Assembly: GCF_051014685.1 (NCBI RefSeq)
Contig: NW_027479677.1
Span: 1 to 64,000 of the forward strand
Direction: 5' to 3'
Length of the DNA stretch: 64,000 nucleotides
Origin: Ptiloglossa arizonensis
Taxonomy: Eukaryota; Arthropoda; Insecta; Hymenoptera; Colletidae
Shown: in pieces, positions 60,302-64,000 of the stretch
Layout of the letters: every line of letters starts with the position of its first letter
Position numbering within the stretch: the stretch's first letter is position 1
Translations under genes and position numbers: made by a program
Notes under the pieces: generated by a model
What the model was told of the DNA's origin: nothing
Seen by the model: the letters and a program-made list of their open reading frames with translations, nothing else
Databases searched by the model: none

Positions 60302-61225
60302 AATGTCAAACGTATAACGTAGAACGTATAACGTATAACGTATAACGTATAACGTATAACGTATAACGTATAACGTATAACGTATAACGTATAACGTATA
60401 ACGTATGACGTATTACATATTACGTATAACGTATAACGTATCACGTATAACGTATAACGTATAACGTATATCGTATAACGTATAACGTATAACGTATAAC
60501 GTATAACGTATAACGTATAACGTATAACGTATAACGTATAACTTGTAACGAAAAACGTGTAACGAACAACGTAAAACGTATAACGTATCACGTATAACGT
60601 ATAACGAATAACGTGTAACGTATAACGTATGACGTATAACGTATAACGTATAACGTATAACGTATAACGTATAACGTATAACGTATAACGTATAACGTAT
60701 AACGTATAACGTAAAACGCATAACGTATAACGTATAACGTGTAACGAAGAACGTATAACGAATAACGTAAAACGTATTACGTATTACATATTTCGTATAA
60801 CGTATAACGTATAACGTATGACGTATTACATATTACGTATAACGTATAACGTATCACGTATAACGTATAACGTATAACGTATAACGTATAACGTATAACG
60901 TATAACGTATAACGTATAACGTATAACGTATAACGTATAACGTATAACGTATAACGTATGACGTATAACGTATAACGTATAACGTATAACGTATAACGTA
61001 TAACGTATAACGTATAACGTATAACGTATAACGTATAACGTATAACGTATAACGTATAACGTATAACGTATGACGTCTAACGTATAACGTATAACGTATA
61101 ACGTATAACGTATAACGTATAACGTATAACGTATAACGTATAACGTATAACGTATAACGTATAACGTATAACGTATAACGTATAACGTATAACGTATAAC
61201 GTATAACGTTTAACGTATAACGTAT
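60302..61225 (+). repeat. HOR family V module a, copy 2 (924 bp)
   Basis: ACTTGTAACGAAAAACG lies at 60,541, 239 bp in, as in copy 1. The offset from copy 1 is 3,073 bp. Confidence 0.85.
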
Positions 61226-61827
61226 AATGTCAAACGTATAACGTAGAACGTATAACGTATAACGTATAACGTATAACGTATAACGTATAACGTATAACGT
61301 ATAACGTATAACGTATAACGTATAACGTATAACGTATAACGTATAACGTATAACGTATAACGTATGACGTATTACATATTACGTATAACGTATAACGTAT
61401 CACGTATAACGTATAACGTATAACGTATATCGTATAACGTATAACGTATAACGTATAACGTATAACGTATAACGTATAACGTAAAACGTATAACGCATAA
61501 CGTATAACGTATAACGTATAACGTATGACGTATTACATATTACGTATAACGTATAACGTATCACGTATAACGTATAACGTATAACGTATAACGTATAACG
61601 TATAACGTATAACGTATAACGTATAACGTATAACGTATAACGTATAACGTATAACGTATAACGTATAACGTATAACGTATAACGTATAACGTATAACGTA
61701 TAACGTATAACGTATAACGTATAACGTATAACGTATAACGTATAACGTATAACGTATAACGTATAACGTATAACGTATAACGTATAACGTATAACGTATA
61801 ACGTATAACGATTAACGTATAACGTAT
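61226..61827 (+). repeat. HOR family V module b, copy 2 (602 bp)
   Basis: Same order as copy 1, with one additional 7-bp unit. This shifts the offset between the two module sets from 3,073 to 3,080 bp. Confidence 0.85.
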
Positions 61828-62611
61828 AATGTCAAACGTATAACGTAGAACGTATAACGTATAACGTATAACGTATAACGTATAACGTATAACGTATAAC
61901 GTATAACGTATAACGTATAACGTATAACGTATAACGTATAACGAAGAACGTATAACGAATAACGTATAACGTATATCGTATAACGTATATCGTATAACGT
62001 ATAACGTGTAACGTATAACGTATAACGTATAACGTATAACGTATAACGTATAACGTATAACGTATGACGAATAACGTGAAACGAATAACGCATAACGTAT
62101 AACGCATAGCGTATAACGTATAACGTATACCCTATGACGTATAACGTATAACGAATAACGTATAACGTATAACGTATAACGTATAACGTATAACGTATAA
62201 CGTATAACGTATAACGTATAACGTATAACGTATAACGTATAACGTATAACGTATAACGTATAACGTATAACGTATAACGTATAACGTATAACGTATAACG
62301 AATAACGTGGAACGTATAACGCATAACGTATAACGTACAACGTATAATGTATAACGTATAACGTATAACGTAAAACGTATAACGTACAACGTATAACGTA
62401 TAACGTATAACGTATAACGTATAACGTATAACGTATAACGTATAACGTATAACGTATAACGTGTAACGTATAACGTATAACGTATAACGAATAACGTAGA
62501 ACGTATAACGCATAACGTATAACGTACAACGTATAATGTATAACGTATAACGCATAACGTAAAACGTATAACGTACAACGTATAACGTATAACGTTTAAC
62601 GTATAACGTAT
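61828..62611 (+). repeat. HOR family V module c, copy 2 (784 bp)
   Basis: ACCCTATGACG is at 62,129. It is followed directly by module a, so module d is absent here. Confidence 0.85.
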
Positions 62612-63535
62612 AATGTCAAACGTATAACGTAGAACGTATAACGTATAACGTATAACGTATAACGTATAACGTATAACGTATAACGTATAACGTATAACGT
62701 ATAACGTATAACGTATGACGTATTACATATTACGTATAACGTATAACGTATCACGTATAACGTATAACGTATAACGTATATCGTATAACGTATAACGTAT
62801 AACGTATAACGTATAACGTATAACGTATAACGTATAACGTATAACGTATAACTTGTAACGAAAAACGTGTAACGAACAACGTAAAACGTATAACGTATCA
62901 CGTATAACGTATAACGAATAACGTGTAACGTATAACGTATGACGTATAACGTATAACGTATAACGTATAACGTATAACGTATAACGTATAACGTATAACG
63001 TATAACGTATAACGTATAACGTAAAACGCATAACGTATAACGTATAACGTGTAACGAAGAACGTATAACGAATAACGTAAAACGTATTACGTATTACATA
63101 TTTCGTATAACGTATAACGTATAACGTATGACGTATTACATATTACGTATAACGTATAACGTATCACGTATAACGTATAACGTATAACGTATAACGTATA
63201 ACGTATAACGTATAACGTATAACGTATAACGTATAACGTATAACGTATAACGTATAACGTATAACGTATGACGTATAACGTATAACGTATAACGTATAAC
63301 GTATAACGTATAACGTATAACGTATAACGTATAACGTATAACGTATAACGTATAACGTATAACGTATAACGTATAACGTATGACGTCTAACGTATAACGT
63401 ATAACGTATAACGTATAACGTATAACGTATAACGTATAACGTATAACGTATAACGTATAACGTATAACGTATAACGTATAACGTATAACGTATAACGTAT
63501 AACGTATAACGTATAACGTTTAACGTATAACGTAT
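62612..63535 (+). repeat. HOR family V module a, copy 3 (924 bp)
   Basis: ACTTGTAACGAAAAACG lies at 62,851, again 239 bp in and 2,310 bp after copy 2. Confidence 0.85.
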
Positions 63536-64000
63536 AATGTCAAACGTATAACGTAGAACGTATAACGTATAACGTATAACGTATAACGTATAACGTATAA
63601 CGTATAACGTATAACGTATAACGTATAACGTATAACGTATAACGTATAACGTATAACGTATAACGTATGACGTATTACATATTACGTATAACGTATAACG
63701 TATCACGTATAACGTATAACGTATAACGTATATCGTATAACGTATAACGTATAACGTATAACGTATAACGTATAACGTATAACGTAAAACGTATAACGCA
63801 TAACGTATAACGTATAACGTATAACGTATGACGTATTACATATTACGTATAACGTATAACGTATCACGTATAACGTATAACGTATAACGTATAACGTATA
63901 ACGTATAACGTATAACGTATAACGTATAACGTATAACGTATAACGTATAACGTATAACGTATAACGTATAACGTATGACGTCTAACGTATAACGTATAAC
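63536..64000 (+). repeat. HOR family V module b, copy 3 (cut by the window end, altered 3' part)
   Basis: The first about 330 bp follow module b, with TATTACATATTACG groups near 63,673 and 63,835. Where copies 1 and 2 have a pure run of about 240 bp, this copy has a run of only about 100 bp and then GACGTCTAACG (about 63,977), a module-a marker. It therefore looks like a b-to-a hybrid; the window ends before this can be followed. Confidence 0.7.

Larger units (their letters stand above)
1..64000 (+). repeat. 7-bp satellite array, (TATAACG)n, spanning the whole window
   Basis: Every part of the window is made of TATAACG units or one- to two-base variants of it, all in the same orientation; I saw no inverted block and no unique-sequence island. 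About 9,100 units are present. The consensus is 2/7 G+C and carries one CpG and one ACGT palindrome per unit. Three units make 21 bp. The longest uninterrupted run I located is about 40 units (23,347-23,627); most stretches carry a variant unit every few units, and the order of these variants defines the larger repeats listed below. Simple satellites of this size are known from eukaryotic heterochromatin. The heptamer is not a telomere repeat I know, and neither strand is G-rich. Organism and chromosomal position cannot be read from the sequence. Confidence 0.98.

Noticed and set aside
1..64000. Telomere repeat
   Set aside because: The unit has a single G and a single C, so neither strand is G-rich. 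The heptamer matches no telomere repeat I know, and no chromosome-end structure or subtelomeric unique DNA is visible. The ACCCTA in units such as 48,668 resembles the complement of TTAGGG only by chance; it is single and embedded in ordinary units.
1..64000. CRISPR array
   Set aside because: There are no unique spacers. The intervals between variant units are more copies of the same heptamer, and no cas gene is present.
1..64000. Nucleosome-sized periodicity (147 bp = 21 units) in the HORs
   Set aside because: Measured repeat lengths (4,508, 2,191, 3,703, 1,603, 924, 784, 770 and 595 bp) are multiples of 7 but not of 147, so no nucleosomal step is supported.
1..64000. tRNA, rRNA or structured ncRNA genes
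   Set aside because: Nothing departs from the heptamer for more than a few bases, so no stem-loop or conserved RNA motif can be accommodated.

Overview
The whole 64-kb window is one tandem satellite array. It is built head-to-tail, in one orientation, from a 7-bp unit that reads TATAACG on the + strand (TTATACG on the - strand), about 9,100 units in all. The array enters at base 1 and leaves at base 64,000, so neither edge is visible. I find no protein gene, RNA gene, transposon, CRISPR array or promoter that I can support. The long open frames on the - strand are a by-product of the unit: TTATACG has no stop codon in any phase, so all three - frames read the same heptapeptide (YTLYVIR), while every + frame meets TAA every 21 bases. 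Such arrays are typical of eukaryotic heterochromatin (centromeric, pericentromeric, subtelomeric or sex-chromosome blocks). I cannot name the organism and do not recognise the heptamer as a known telomere or satellite.

The information lies in variant units (for example GTATTACG, TATCACG, GTCAAACG, TATATCC, GTTTAACG, CGCATAACG), whose order forms nested higher-order repeats (HORs). I located marker variants by eye. Nearly all spacings between equivalent markers are exact multiples of 7. (1) Bases 1-7,346 carry the same marker order as later DNA but are full of one- or two-base insertions and deletions. (2) About 0.8-18.2 kb is HOR family I, period about 4.5 kb, with later copies shortened to 2.9 kb and 0.5 kb. 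(3) About 18.2-40.4 kb is family II, with a 2.2-kb block U and a 3.7-kb block V; the 5.9-kb U+V pair is duplicated, the second V carries a 539-bp internal duplication, and a start segment recurs 15,771 bp away. (4) About 40.4-46.4 kb shows a 1.5-kb family III block, then a V-like block, then III again, with a 4,396-bp step. (5) About 46.4-53.4 kb is family IV, with 245-bp and 462-bp local duplications. (6) About 53.4-64 kb is family V; its last 6.8 kb reads as modules a-b-c-d, a-b-c, a-b.

From about 7.35 kb to the end every marker I checked stays in one 7-base register, so copies differ by substitutions and by whole units only. Such order-preserving, whole-unit variation is what unequal exchange, replication slippage and gene conversion are known to produce. 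The sharp contrast with the first 7.3 kb looks most like unpolished long-read sequence there, though true decay at an array edge remains possible. The main value of the window is its record of satellite evolution, not gene content.
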